A stretch of DNA of 64,000 nucleotides, taken from the NCBI GenBank assembly GCA_014695195.1, contig JACJNW010000011.1, positions 1-64,000 of the forward strand, in the 5' to 3' direction. The notes under the pieces were generated by a model. The model was not told the origin of the DNA. It saw only the letters and a list, made by a program, of their open reading frames with translations, and did no database searches. This DNA comes from Cyanobacteria bacterium FACHB-DQ100. Its GTDB lineage: Bacteria > Cyanobacteriota > Cyanobacteriia > Leptolyngbyales > Leptolyngbyaceae. Position numbers and translations under genes: made by a program. Shown here one piece after another: positions 1 through 7,983 of this stretch. The number at the start of each line of letters is the position of its first letter. The first letter of the stretch is position 1.

Positions 1-107
1 TGCATCGTAAGACCTTGTGCTACTCGAAGTCAGTGGAGATGCTCAGTCATTCGATTCGCTTGTTACTGCACTACCTCAAATTTCGAGATGTGCCCATTCC
101 AGTCTAA
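1..107 (+). pseudogene. IS1-family transposase, C-terminal remnant at window edge
   Basis: The frame beginning at base 3 reads HRKTLCYSKSVEML and then SHSIRLLLHYLKFRDV, ending at a TAA at 105-107. The RKTxCxSxSVE core is the C-terminal end of IS1-family transposases; E. coli IS1 has ARKTICFSRSVEIHEKVIG. Only the last 34 residues fall in the window, so whether the upstream part is intact cannot be told. The bases after the stop include 'attcagcaatgcc', which could be the right inverted repeat of the element, but the left end is not visible to confirm it. A 10-bp direct repeat, atcctctcat, lies at 111-120 and 136-145. The family assignment is from remembered sequence. Confidence 0.68.
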
Positions 108-143
108 TTCATCCTCTCATTCAGCAATGCCTGACATCCTCTC

Positions 144-302
144 ATACCAAATTGATTTTTGAGTGCTACAGATCTTGGAAGCCCCCTAAATCCCCCACGA
201 GTGGGGGACTTCAAGCCAAATCTGTTTCGGATTCTCAAAGTCCCCCAGTATGGGGGATTTAGGGGGCGAAGGATCTGTCGTATCAACAAATTGATTCGGT
301 AT
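144..302. mobile_element. MITE-like palindromic element, copy 1
   Basis: About 159 bp running from ATACCAAATTGATTT to AATTGATTCGGTAT. The two halves are an imperfect inverted repeat of each other, with the outer arms (gctacagatc, CCCCCTAAATCCCCC and its complement) able to fold into one long hairpin. A near-identical copy lies at 12053-12210. It has no coding capacity of its own. The ends ATACC...GGTAT would fit insertion at a TA dinucleotide, as in IS630/Tc1-mariner-derived MITEs, but that is inference. It sits 3' of the sensor gene that ends at 308 and just after the IS1 remnant. Confidence 0.8.
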
Positions 303-307
303 CACAC

Positions 308-3300
308 CTATGCTAAATCGGCTCTATAGAAGCGCTGGCTTGATAAGAGCGTGGTGATCGCTTCTTGGCTTAAGGCTTTTGAGAGTAATCGTCCTTGACC
401 AAATTTGTAGCCCAGCTCTCGGAGTCTTTCGAGTTGCTGCTGGGTTTCGATGCCTTCCGCGATCGTGTTCAGTTCCAACTGATTGCTCAAAGCCGCAATT
501 GTTTCAACAATTTGACGATCGCGTTTGCCGGACTGAATCTGATGCACAAAGCAGCGATCGACCTTGAGATTATCAATTGGTAAACGATGGAGGTAGCTTA
601 ACGATGAGTATCCTGTGCCAAAATCATCAATACTAATTTGAATCCCTCGTTCTTTAATCTGGTCGAGCAACCGAATCGTAGACTCAGTATCCTCAATCAA
701 CATACTTTCAGTAATCTCTAAAGTCAGAGAATCGCCTTGCAGGCGGGTTTGATCAAGAACACGATCGATCTCTTTGAGCAGATCCGATCGGCGTAAATCC
801 AGAGCCGAAAGATTTACGCTCATCTTCATTCCAGAAACTTCAGGAAAAGTTGACTGCCATCTAGCAAGCTGATCGCAAGCTGTCCGAAGTGCCCAATAGT
901 CTAGCCGGGTAATCAGTCCTGTTTCTTCCGCAACTGCAATGAATTCTCCAGGGAGTTTCAAGCCCTGAGTCGGATGCTGCCAGCGAATCAGCGCTTCAAA
1001 TCCAATCACACAGCCTGTATCCAGCGCAACAATCGGCTGATAGTGCAGCACAAATTCTTGATTGTCGATCGCTCGGCGCAGGTCGTTTTCTAAATCCAGA
1101 TGCTTCAATGCTTGCGTGTGCATTGAAGCATTAAAGATTTCATACCGTCCCTTGCCATTGGTTTTTGCCCGATACATCGCAATATCAGCATCGCGCAATA
1201 GGTCAGAAGCTTCAGCATACGCTTTCGTGCCTAGCACAATACCGATGCTAGCTGAGGTATAGACCTCTCGTTCTTCAATCAGGAGCGGAGTCTGTAGCGT
1301 GAAGAAAATTCGCTCGGCGACGTGAATCGCTTCTTGCATGTCCTGAATCTCATCGAGCAAGATGACAAATTCATCCCCCCCTAATCGAGCGACTAGATCA
1401 ATGCGGCGGACTGTTGTTTGCAATTTTTGGGAGATCGCAATTAGCAATTGGTCGCCTGCTAAATGCCCCAAGCTATCGTTAATCACCTTGAAGCGATCGA
1501 GATCCAGAAATAGCACAGCAAAGCAATGATCCTGTAAACATCCCGCTCGATTGATCGCAAGTTCTAACCGCTCTATTAACAAATGGCGATTGGGTAATCC
1601 CGTTAGTGCATCATGTAAAGCATCATGTTTGAGCTGACTTTGAACTTGAATACGCTCTGTGACATCGCGAGAGGTGGTCTGGAGCTGAACAATTTCCCCT
1701 TTCGCGTTCACAATCGGCTTTGTCAACGTCTCAAACCAGATGTAGTGACCCGATTTCTGACGAATTCGATAGGTCACGGGCAACGGTTTTCCACGCACTG
1801 CCGTGATGTGAGCTTGTTTGTGGATGTAATCGCGATCGTCAGGATGAAAAAATGAATAGGGATCTTTCCCCAACATTTCGTCATGTCGATACCCTAGAAG
1901 CCCTTCGCAAGACGGACTCACATAGCAGTATCTTCCCTGCAAGTCGTGAAGACAAACCAAATCGTTTATGTTCTCGGCTAATAACCGATAGCGGGTTTCG
2001 CTCTCTCGCAATGCTTCTTCCGCTAATTTGCGATCGCTAATATCAACAATCAATCCATCCCAAAGCACGTCGCCATTGGATTGTCGAGTGGGGCGTGCAA
2101 CTCCCTGTAACCATTTCAATGTTCCCGCAGGAGTAATCACGCGATATTGACATTGCCAGGTTTGCAGGCTTTCGTAAGACACTGCAACAGAAGCGTGCAG
2201 TTGTTCTGCATCATCAGGATGCGTTAATCCCCACACAACCGTTGGATCTTGCAGTGCTGCATCAAATTCAAAGCCATAGACATCGCGAAAACCAGAACTA
2301 ATGTAAGTGAATTGATCAGAACCATCGGGTCGGAGGCGATAACCATAGAGAATTCCAGGCACATTGTCTGCCATCTTTTGAAATCGGCTTTCACTTTCCC
2401 GAAGTGCAGTTTCTATGCGGCGGCGCTCTTCTAGTTCCTGTTGTACCTGCTGATAAAGATTGGCTTGCTGAATTGCAACTTCTAGCTGGTCTGCAACGGA
2501 CTGAGCGAGTTCAAGCTGATCGTCTTGCCAGACGAGGGATTGTTGGGTTGTCGCGATCGTAAAACTACCCCAAATTCTTCCGTCAATCACCAAGGGAATC
2601 AGTAATCGTGCTCCGGGCAAGCATCGAACATTTTCCTGGTTAATCGAGTCCTCCAGACAGGATGTATCTTCAACTCGGACTTGCTGCAATTGCTTGAGTT
2701 GCTCTGCAAACGGATTTCCCGCATCGGCAATTTCTAACCCGATCATGGCTGGGGCGCTCGGATCATGATGAAATTCCGCAACATACTTCCAAATTTCTTG
2801 CTCTGGTAGGTACTGCACCACAAAGCAATCGAGATTTTTCAACAGCAGAGCCGTTTCTTTAGTGGCAGTCGCAAAAATGGTGTCTAAGTCTAACGAGTTA
2901 CGGATTGCCTGAAATACTCGATTTAATGCCTGTTCGCGGAGGATTTTTTCTTGTAGTGCAGTAACGTCACGTCCCACCGATTGAATTTCGATCAGTTGTC
3001 CCTGCTGATCAAAAATCCCCAAATCTAGCCACTGCGTCCAGCCCGTTTGATCATTTGCACGAACGTCTTGATTAATACTTTCAAAGATCGGATGATTTGG
3101 GCTAAGCGTAGCAATCTTGCAATGAAGTTTTTCTAAGTCATGTTGGGGAACAAAGCTACTCCACTTTGTCCCAACAATTTGATCTAGAGTACGACCTAGC
3201 GCATGACAGAGCGCATCATTGGCAAAGGTAATCGTGGTATCTGGCAGCGATCGTAAAATTAAGTCTGTTTGCGCCTGTACTAACTGGCGGTAGCGGTATT

Positions 3301-3859
3301 CACTAACTAACAGCGTATTTTCCACGACCTGCTGCTCTAGTTCGCGGCGTTTGCGTTCAGCCTCGCTGCGCTTTCTCTCGCTGATATCTTGAAACGTTGC
3401 GATCGCGTACCTCACCTGTCCCTGCTGATCCAGCATCGGTGTCGCCCAAACTTCCAGAGGAATTACACGGTCAGCATGGTGAATTTCTATGTCATCCACC
3501 CAAACGACTTCGCCCTTTAATGCGCGATGACTGGGTAAAGCATCCACTGGGTAAAGCTGCTGAGTTCCTTGCTGATACAGTTGAAATGTTTCAGAGAGTC
3601 GTTCGGAATGCACTTGGGCTGCGTAATTCACCCCTAGCAATGAGCGTCCAGCCTGATTGATATAGACGACTTTCCCAACGGAATTATGCACAGTAATCCC
3701 GATCGGCGTAGCATCTAGAAACTGAATTAGACGAGGTTCGTCTCCGGATACGGTTGCGCCTGCAATCAGAGACTCGACTAAGAGCTTGACAGACTCTGGT
3801 GTTTTTTCCCAGTCCTCTGGCGAGACTTGCTCACAGGGGAAGGGTTGCTGTTTTGCCAT
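308..3859 (-). CDS. PAS/GAF sensor with GGDEF and EAL domains (c-di-GMP turnover)
   Basis: A cytosolic signalling protein of about 1183 residues without membrane segments. Domains in order, approximate residues: PAS 45-165, PAS 185-300, GAF 320-480, PAS 500-625, PAS 630-745, GGDEF 755-910, EAL 925-1170. The cyclase site GGDEF is intact and is preceded by an RRID inhibitory (RxxD) site at the standard five-residue spacing. The phosphodiesterase domain keeps the expected residues: EAL in FEALIRW, the Asn of SVNLSA, the Glu of LEITES, the DD of IDDFGTGYS, the Lys of LKVDR, the Glu of AEGIET and the Gln of FGQG. Both activities are therefore possible. A GTG at 3862 directly precedes the chosen ATG. 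The GAF has no obvious bilin-binding Cys context that I can call. The signal sensed is unknown. Confidence 0.93.
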   Translation of the reverse strand: MAKQQPFPCEQVSPEDWEKTPESVKLLVESLIAGATVSGDEPRLIQFLDATPIGITVHNSVGKVVYINQAGRSLLGVNYAAQVHSERLSETFQLYQQGTQQLYPVDALPSHRALKGEVVWVDDIEIHHADRVIPLEVWATPMLDQQGQVRYAIATFQDISERKRSEAERKRRELEQQVVENTLLVSEYRYRQLVQAQTDLILRSLPDTTITFANDALCHALGRTLDQIVGTKWSSFVPQHDLEKLHCKIATLSPNHPIFESINQDVRANDQTGWTQWLDLGIFDQQGQLIEIQSVGRDVTALQEKILREQALNRVFQAIRNSLDLDTIFATATKETALLLKNLDCFVVQYLPEQEIWKYVAEFHHDPSAPAMIGLEIADAGNPFAEQLKQLQQVRVEDTSCLEDSINQENVRCLPGARLLIPLVIDGRIWGSFTIATTQQSLVWQDDQLELAQSVADQLEVAIQQANLYQQVQQELEERRRIETALRESESRFQKMADNVPGILYGYRLRPDGSDQFTYISSGFRDVYGFEFDAALQDPTVVWGLTHPDDAEQLHASVAVSYESLQTWQCQYRVITPAGTLKWLQGVARPTRQSNGDVLWDGLIVDISDRKLAEEALRESETRYRLLAENINDLVCLHDLQGRYCYVSPSCEGLLGYRHDEMLGKDPYSFFHPDDRDYIHKQAHITAVRGKPLPVTYRIRQKSGHYIWFETLTKPIVNAKGEIVQLQTTSRDVTERIQVQSQLKHDALHDALTGLPNRHLLIERLELAINRAGCLQDHCFAVLFLDLDRFKVINDSLGHLAGDQLLIAISQKLQTTVRRIDLVARLGGDEFVILLDEIQDMQEAIHVAERIFFTLQTPLLIEEREVYTSASIGIVLGTKAYAEASDLLRDADIAMYRAKTNGKGRYEIFNASMHTQALKHLDLENDLRRAIDNQEFVLHYQPIVALDTGCVIGFEALIRWQHPTQGLKLPGEFIAVAEETGLITRLDYWALRTACDQLARWQSTFPEVSGMKMSVNLSALDLRRSDLLKEIDRVLDQTRLQGDSLTLEITESMLIEDTESTIRLLDQIKERGIQISIDDFGTGYSSLSYLHRLPIDNLKVDRCFVHQIQSGKRDRQIVETIAALSNQLELNTIAEGIETQQQLERLRELGYKFGQGRLLSKALSQEAITTLLSSQRFYRADLA

Positions 3860-4077
3860 CACCCCAGCACCTTAGATTTGATAAAGAGATTGATAAAGCG
3901 ATTGTCTAAGAGTTTACCCGCCTCCCAGATCTATTCTTAGTTTTTGTTGATTGAAAAATAGCATGACTGTAGAGATGTGATCGATCGCGTCGCTACCAAC
4001 AATTCCGCCATGATCGATTCTGTGCAACGTTCACCAATCAACGTTCATCAATCAAATGAGTATGACATTTAAGAGAG

Positions 4078-5121
4078 CTAAGAGAGCGCAGCTTTGCGTT
4101 TGAGGATGATCATTGTTTCGCCGACGATCGGAGGACGCGCTAGTAGAGATCCTTGAGCATCAGTAATTTCAAGTCTAGGCAAGTCGAAGGTCTGGGATCG
4201 TGCCCAGAGTTCGTTGGCAAATTGATCCTGCTGCTCTGCACTAAAGCGATACCAATCTTCGGAGACGCGCACCTTGATCTGGGCGCGATCGATTTGCGGT
4301 TCAACTCCCATTACCAAACCCCCAATGAACCGATCGCTAATTTCCATGATTTGAGATTGAATTGCGGCAACTTGTTTTTGTTCTGGGGTGAGTTCTGGTT
4401 CTGGAGGAGTTGAAATCGGTTCTGCGACTGGTTCAGGCTGGGGTGCTGCTTCGACCATTGGTTCTTCAACAACTGGTTCAGGAACAATTAGTTCAGGGGC
4501 TGGTTCAGAGATCGGTTCAATTGTCGAAGGTGCTACTGGCGCCTCGGCAACAGAGACTTCAGCAGGCTCAACCTCCTCTATAACTGGGACTTCAGCAGGT
4601 TCAATCACCTCTACCGGAGTCGAAACAATCTCAGGAGCCGCTTCGGGAGTAGTGAGATTGGTCGGGAATGGAGTCGGTTGAACTGGAGCCGTCACAGGTG
4701 GACGACTGGCAACTTGAACGGGTTGTGGAGGTTTCGAGGCAAAGAGTGAAGACGTGAACCAAAATAAAACGACGATCGCCCCTGCGACAATGCCGCTCAA
4801 CGCTCGATCGCCCAGTTTTCCGTTCAGAGTTGCAGGCAGACGATCGCGAATCACGCTCAGCAATTTTCTCCAAATAGGCAAGAATCGTTCTACGGCGATC
4901 GTCAAGCCCGTCGCAATTTTCACCAGTAGTGGATTGAGTTCGTTAGCCGCTTCGACGCGATCGGCAGCGCTCTCTAGAATCCGGCTCGTCGATCGGAGTG
5001 TCCCGATCGTTCTCGTTTTCAGCGTCGTCAGGATCTTGCGGGCGGTGGCTTGAGAGTGTGGCAAACTGGACTGGGATTCTGTCGGTGAGTTTGTAGGGGA
5101 ATTTGCGTCTGGGTGTGACAT
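4078..5121 (-). CDS. Membrane-anchored Pro/Glu-rich protein, function unknown
   Basis: 347 residues in three parts. Residues 1-125 form a helical N-terminal region; a single membrane segment (ALSGIVAGAIVVLFWFTSSL) lies near 130-150; a long linker of Pro, Glu, Val and Ala (about 155-245) follows; and a conserved-looking C-terminal domain covers about 245-347 (IMEISDRFIGGLVMGVEPQ, VRVSEDWYRFS). The start has a GAGGAG ribosome site about ten bases upstream. The layout suggests an anchored protein whose C-terminal domain is held away from the membrane by a flexible linker. I do not recognise the family. It is divergent from the metallophosphatase gene, with about 110 bp between the starts. Confidence 0.82.
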   Translation of the reverse strand: MSHPDANSPTNSPTESQSSLPHSQATARKILTTLKTRTIGTLRSTSRILESAADRVEAANELNPLLVKIATGLTIAVERFLPIWRKLLSVIRDRLPATLNGKLGDRALSGIVAGAIVVLFWFTSSLFASKPPQPVQVASRPPVTAPVQPTPFPTNLTTPEAAPEIVSTPVEVIEPAEVPVIEEVEPAEVSVAEAPVAPSTIEPISEPAPELIVPEPVVEEPMVEAAPQPEPVAEPISTPPEPELTPEQKQVAAIQSQIMEISDRFIGGLVMGVEPQIDRAQIKVRVSEDWYRFSAEQQDQFANELWARSQTFDLPRLEITDAQGSLLARPPIVGETMIILKRKAALS

Positions 5122-5231
5122 AGATGTGATCTCCTCGACAAATGAAATCCGTTAGCGTCCGGTAGAGTGAAAATCAGTTGAACTTTCAATCTATCATCTG
5201 TCGATCGCACTGTTGTTTAGAACTAGCCGAT

Positions 5232-6152
5232 ATGAGTCTAAAGCGTCGTCAACTTCTGGTTTTAGGAGGATTAGGTAGCCTCGGTCTCGTGGTTGCTGGA
5301 AAAACCTTGAGTCGTTCCCCTGAACCGTCTTCGAGCATGGCTCAAACCGTGTCTGAGCCGCCTAAGCCCTCTGCTAATGAACTGATGCTGCGCTTTGTTG
5401 CCGTGGCAGACTCAGGGGCAGGCGATCGCAACCAGTTTGCCTCAGCAGATGCGATGGCAGCCTATCACCGCAAAAATCCCTATTCGCTGGTCACTCTAGC
5501 AGGCGACAACATTTACGACAGTGGCGAAATGGAGCGGATTGGCGTTGCCTTTGAGCAACCTTACGCCCCGCTCCTGAAGCAAAATGTCCGCTTCCGCGCC
5601 TGCTTGGGAAATCATGACATCCGTACCGAAAACGGCGATCCGCAAGTTCGTTATGCCGGGTTCAACATGAACGGACGTTACTATACTTACCGCGAAAAAG
5701 ATGTCCAGTTCTTTGTGCTCGATACTAACGGTAACGCCGATTGGAAAGACCAGATTGCTTGGCTCGATGCTGAGTTGGGGCGCAGTTCTGCACCCTGGAA
5801 AGTTGTTTATGGGCATCATCCGATTTATTCGTCGGGCGTGTACGGCACCGATCCAGTCATGATTCAGAGGTTTGCCCCGCTATTCAAGAAACATCAAGTC
5901 CAGCTTTATATCAATGGACATGAACATCATTACGAGAGATCGACCTCGATCGACGGCACAACCTATTTAGTGACCGGAATTGGTGGCGCACATTTACGCC
6001 GCGTTGGACGCTCGAAGACGACAGAGTACGCTGTGTCTCGCTATGGATTCAGCGCGATCGAAGTTTATCCCGATCGTCTCCAGATCGAAGGGATTGGCAC
6101 AGATGGACTGGTGTTCGATCGTGGAATCGTCGCCAGAGCCGCCACCGTATGA
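5232..6152 (+). CDS. Metallophosphoesterase, purple acid phosphatase-like, exported
   Basis: About 306 residues from the ATG at 5232; an upstream TTG at 5178 would only add a tail before the signal peptide. The N-terminus LKRRQLLVLGGLGSLGLVVAG has a twin-arginine-like pair and a hydrophobic core, so export, possibly by Tat, is likely. Metal-binding motifs of the calcineurin-like fold are all present in order: a DSG in VAVADSG, GDNIYDSG, GNHD, YGHHP and NGHEHHYE. This pattern matches the TRAP/ACP5 type of small purple acid phosphatase, which hydrolyses phosphomonoesters with a dinuclear metal centre. The substrate is unknown; a role in periplasmic phosphate scavenging is inference. No Pho box was searched for. 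Confidence 0.87.
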   Translation: MSLKRRQLLVLGGLGSLGLVVAGKTLSRSPEPSSSMAQTVSEPPKPSANELMLRFVAVADSGAGDRNQFASADAMAAYHRKNPYSLVTLAGDNIYDSGEMERIGVAFEQPYAPLLKQNVRFRACLGNHDIRTENGDPQVRYAGFNMNGRYYTYREKDVQFFVLDTNGNADWKDQIAWLDAELGRSSAPWKVVYGHHPIYSSGVYGTDPVMIQRFAPLFKKHQVQLYINGHEHHYERSTSIDGTTYLVTGIGGAHLRRVGRSKTTEYAVSRYGFSAIEVYPDRLQIEGIGTDGLVFDRGIVARAATV

Positions 6153-6230
6153 TCTCAAATCTCTAAATGGTTGCTGTAAGCCGTTCAGCCTCCACCCAGA
6201 ATCGAGGGAGGATTGCTTTTCAGACTGTAC

Positions 6231-6265
6231 TGTGAGTTGGGGAATACAACCCTCCCCAACTCACA
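6231..6265. terminator. Hairpin between convergent genes
   Basis: A perfect 13-bp inverted repeat, tgtgagttgggga and tccccaactcaca, with a nine-base loop. It lies between the 3' ends of the phosphatase (+) and pepA (-) and probably terminates one or both. There is no strong T-run on either side. Confidence 0.7.
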
Positions 6266-6276
6266 GATCTTTAAAC

Positions 6277-7740
6277 CTAACTCAGCACCCAATCTACCAG
6301 CAGCCTGACGCCGTAACCCGTTGCGCCTGCCCCGTTGTAGCCATTCTCTTTATCCGTCCAAACTGGGCCTGCCACATCTAGGTGCGCCCAAGGAGTCTCT
6401 TTGACATACTGCTTGAGAAACAGTGCTGCTGAAATTGCACCACCTGCCCGTGCTCCGGTGTTCTTCATGTCCGCAATGCCCGACTTCATACTTTCAAAGT
6501 ATTTTTCTTCCATCGGCATTCGCCAAAGTTTTTCGCCCGATTGCTCACTCGCTTTCAGGAGTTGATCGGCAAGTTCATCGTTGGGACTCCACAAGCCCGC
6601 AATGTTATCGCCTAACGCAATCACGCAAGCTCCGGTAAGAGTCGCTAGATCGACGATCGCATCCACCCCTAATTTCTCTGTATAAACCAATGCATCCGCC
6701 AGCGTTAAGCGTCCCTCCGCATCGGTGTTATTGATTTCGATCGTCTTGCCGTTCGATGCCGTGAGAATATCTCCGGGGTGAATCGCCCGACCACTGATCA
6801 TGTTTTCCGTCACTGCCGAGATAAAATGCACCTCGACATCGGGTTTCAGTTGCGCGATCGCTTTAACGGCTCCAAAGGTTGCACCCGCGCCCCCCATGTC
6901 GGTCTTCATCATTTCGATGCCGCTTCCCGCACCTTTGATATTCAAGCCACCGGAATCGAACGTGAGACCTTTACCAATGATCGCCACTTTCTTGCGCGGG
7001 GTTCCTTGCGGTTTGTAGGTGATGTGAATGAACTTCGGCGGCAGGTCAGACGCTTGAGCGACACCCAGAAAAGCTCCCATCCCCAGCTTTTCGCAATCTT
7101 CTTTTTCGAGAATTTGAATCTCTAAGCCGTGTTCATTCGCGATCGCCAGCGCGGTTTCTGCCATCGTGACCGGAGTGACGTAATTTGCTGGAGCCGCTAC
7201 CAGTTCACGCGCTAGAAATACACCAGAGCAGATTTGACGCGCCTTTTCGATTGCCGCTTCTTGTCCGGCTAAACCAAGCAGCTCGATCGCGTCGATCTTG
7301 CCGTTTTCGTCGGGTTCTGACTTAAAGCGCACATCTTTGTAAAGCCCCAGTTCGATGCCTTCAACGATCGCTTGCGTGGTTGTCGCCGCATCATCGTTGC
7401 AGAGCGGCAAGCTCACACCGAGCGTTTTGCAGCGTTCGCGCTTGGCTAACTTGGCAACCGCAGCACCCGATCGTCGCAATGCCTCGCCATTGAACGCCTC
7501 TGGTTTACCCAATCCCACCAAGAGAAGTTTCCGAATCGGGCTGCCTGCGATTCGAGTCGATGCCGTACTGCCGGATTTCCCTTTGAACTCAGCATCTGCG
7601 ATTAATTCTGCGATCGCACCGGATAATTTTTGGTCAAGCGCTGCCACATCGCTCGACAATTCTGCGCCTTCAAATAGCCCGATCGCTAGGCCATCACCTG
7701 ACCATTCGAGTAGGGGAGTTCCCGTGACTGTTAAATTCAT
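6277..7740 (-). CDS. pepA: Leucyl aminopeptidase (M17)
   Basis: 487 residues, the usual length for the family. It removes N-terminal amino acids, preferring leucine, and works in the cytoplasm as a hexamer with two metal ions per subunit. The M17 signature NTDAEGRL is intact (about residue 330), and the metal-binding stretch [14 protein letters not shown] and the motif KTDMGGA are visible upstream of it. The N-terminal third is the more variable non-catalytic domain. It is divergent from the transglycosylase gene across a gap holding a short tandem repeat. Confidence 0.96.
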   Translation of the reverse strand: MNLTVTGTPLLEWSGDGLAIGLFEGAELSSDVAALDQKLSGAIAELIADAEFKGKSGSTASTRIAGSPIRKLLLVGLGKPEAFNGEALRRSGAAVAKLAKRERCKTLGVSLPLCNDDAATTTQAIVEGIELGLYKDVRFKSEPDENGKIDAIELLGLAGQEAAIEKARQICSGVFLARELVAAPANYVTPVTMAETALAIANEHGLEIQILEKEDCEKLGMGAFLGVAQASDLPPKFIHITYKPQGTPRKKVAIIGKGLTFDSGGLNIKGAGSGIEMMKTDMGGAGATFGAVKAIAQLKPDVEVHFISAVTENMISGRAIHPGDILTASNGKTIEINNTDAEGRLTLADALVYTEKLGVDAIVDLATLTGACVIALGDNIAGLWSPNDELADQLLKASEQSGEKLWRMPMEEKYFESMKSGIADMKNTGARAGGAISAALFLKQYVKETPWAHLDVAGPVWTDKENGYNGAGATGYGVRLLVDWVLS

Positions 7741-7797
7741 GCCAATCGCCCTTAAGAGTGGGTTCTAACGTCTGTTTTCCAGTATCGATCATAAAGT

Positions 7798-7821
7798 GGG
7801 GAGTCGGGAGTCGGGAGGGGG
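7798..7821. repeat. Short tandem heptamer repeat (tcgggag)
   Basis: The run ggggag-tcgggag-tcgggag-gggg is a short tandemly repeated heptamer of the type common in cyanobacterial intergenic DNA. It lies in the divergent spacer between pepA and slt. No function is known from the sequence. Confidence 0.7.
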
Positions 7822-7983
7822 AAGCGATTTTCTGGGGTGTGGCGTTATTCCCTTTGCAAAAGATGATGTGGCTTTGCCCCTATCTCCGCACTCCTCGCTG
7901 AATTGATTGCTTCAGAATCATTAAAACTTTGCTATAACTGCTTACAGTTTGCGTCAAATTGCCCCTTCTTTCTGGATTTTCCA

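Noticed and set aside
4388-4681. Long plus-strand open frame rich in Ser, Gly and Thr over the Pro/Glu-rich linker
   Set aside because: It is the antisense shadow of the repetitive linker codons in the gene at 4078-5121; no ribosome site or signal was seen.
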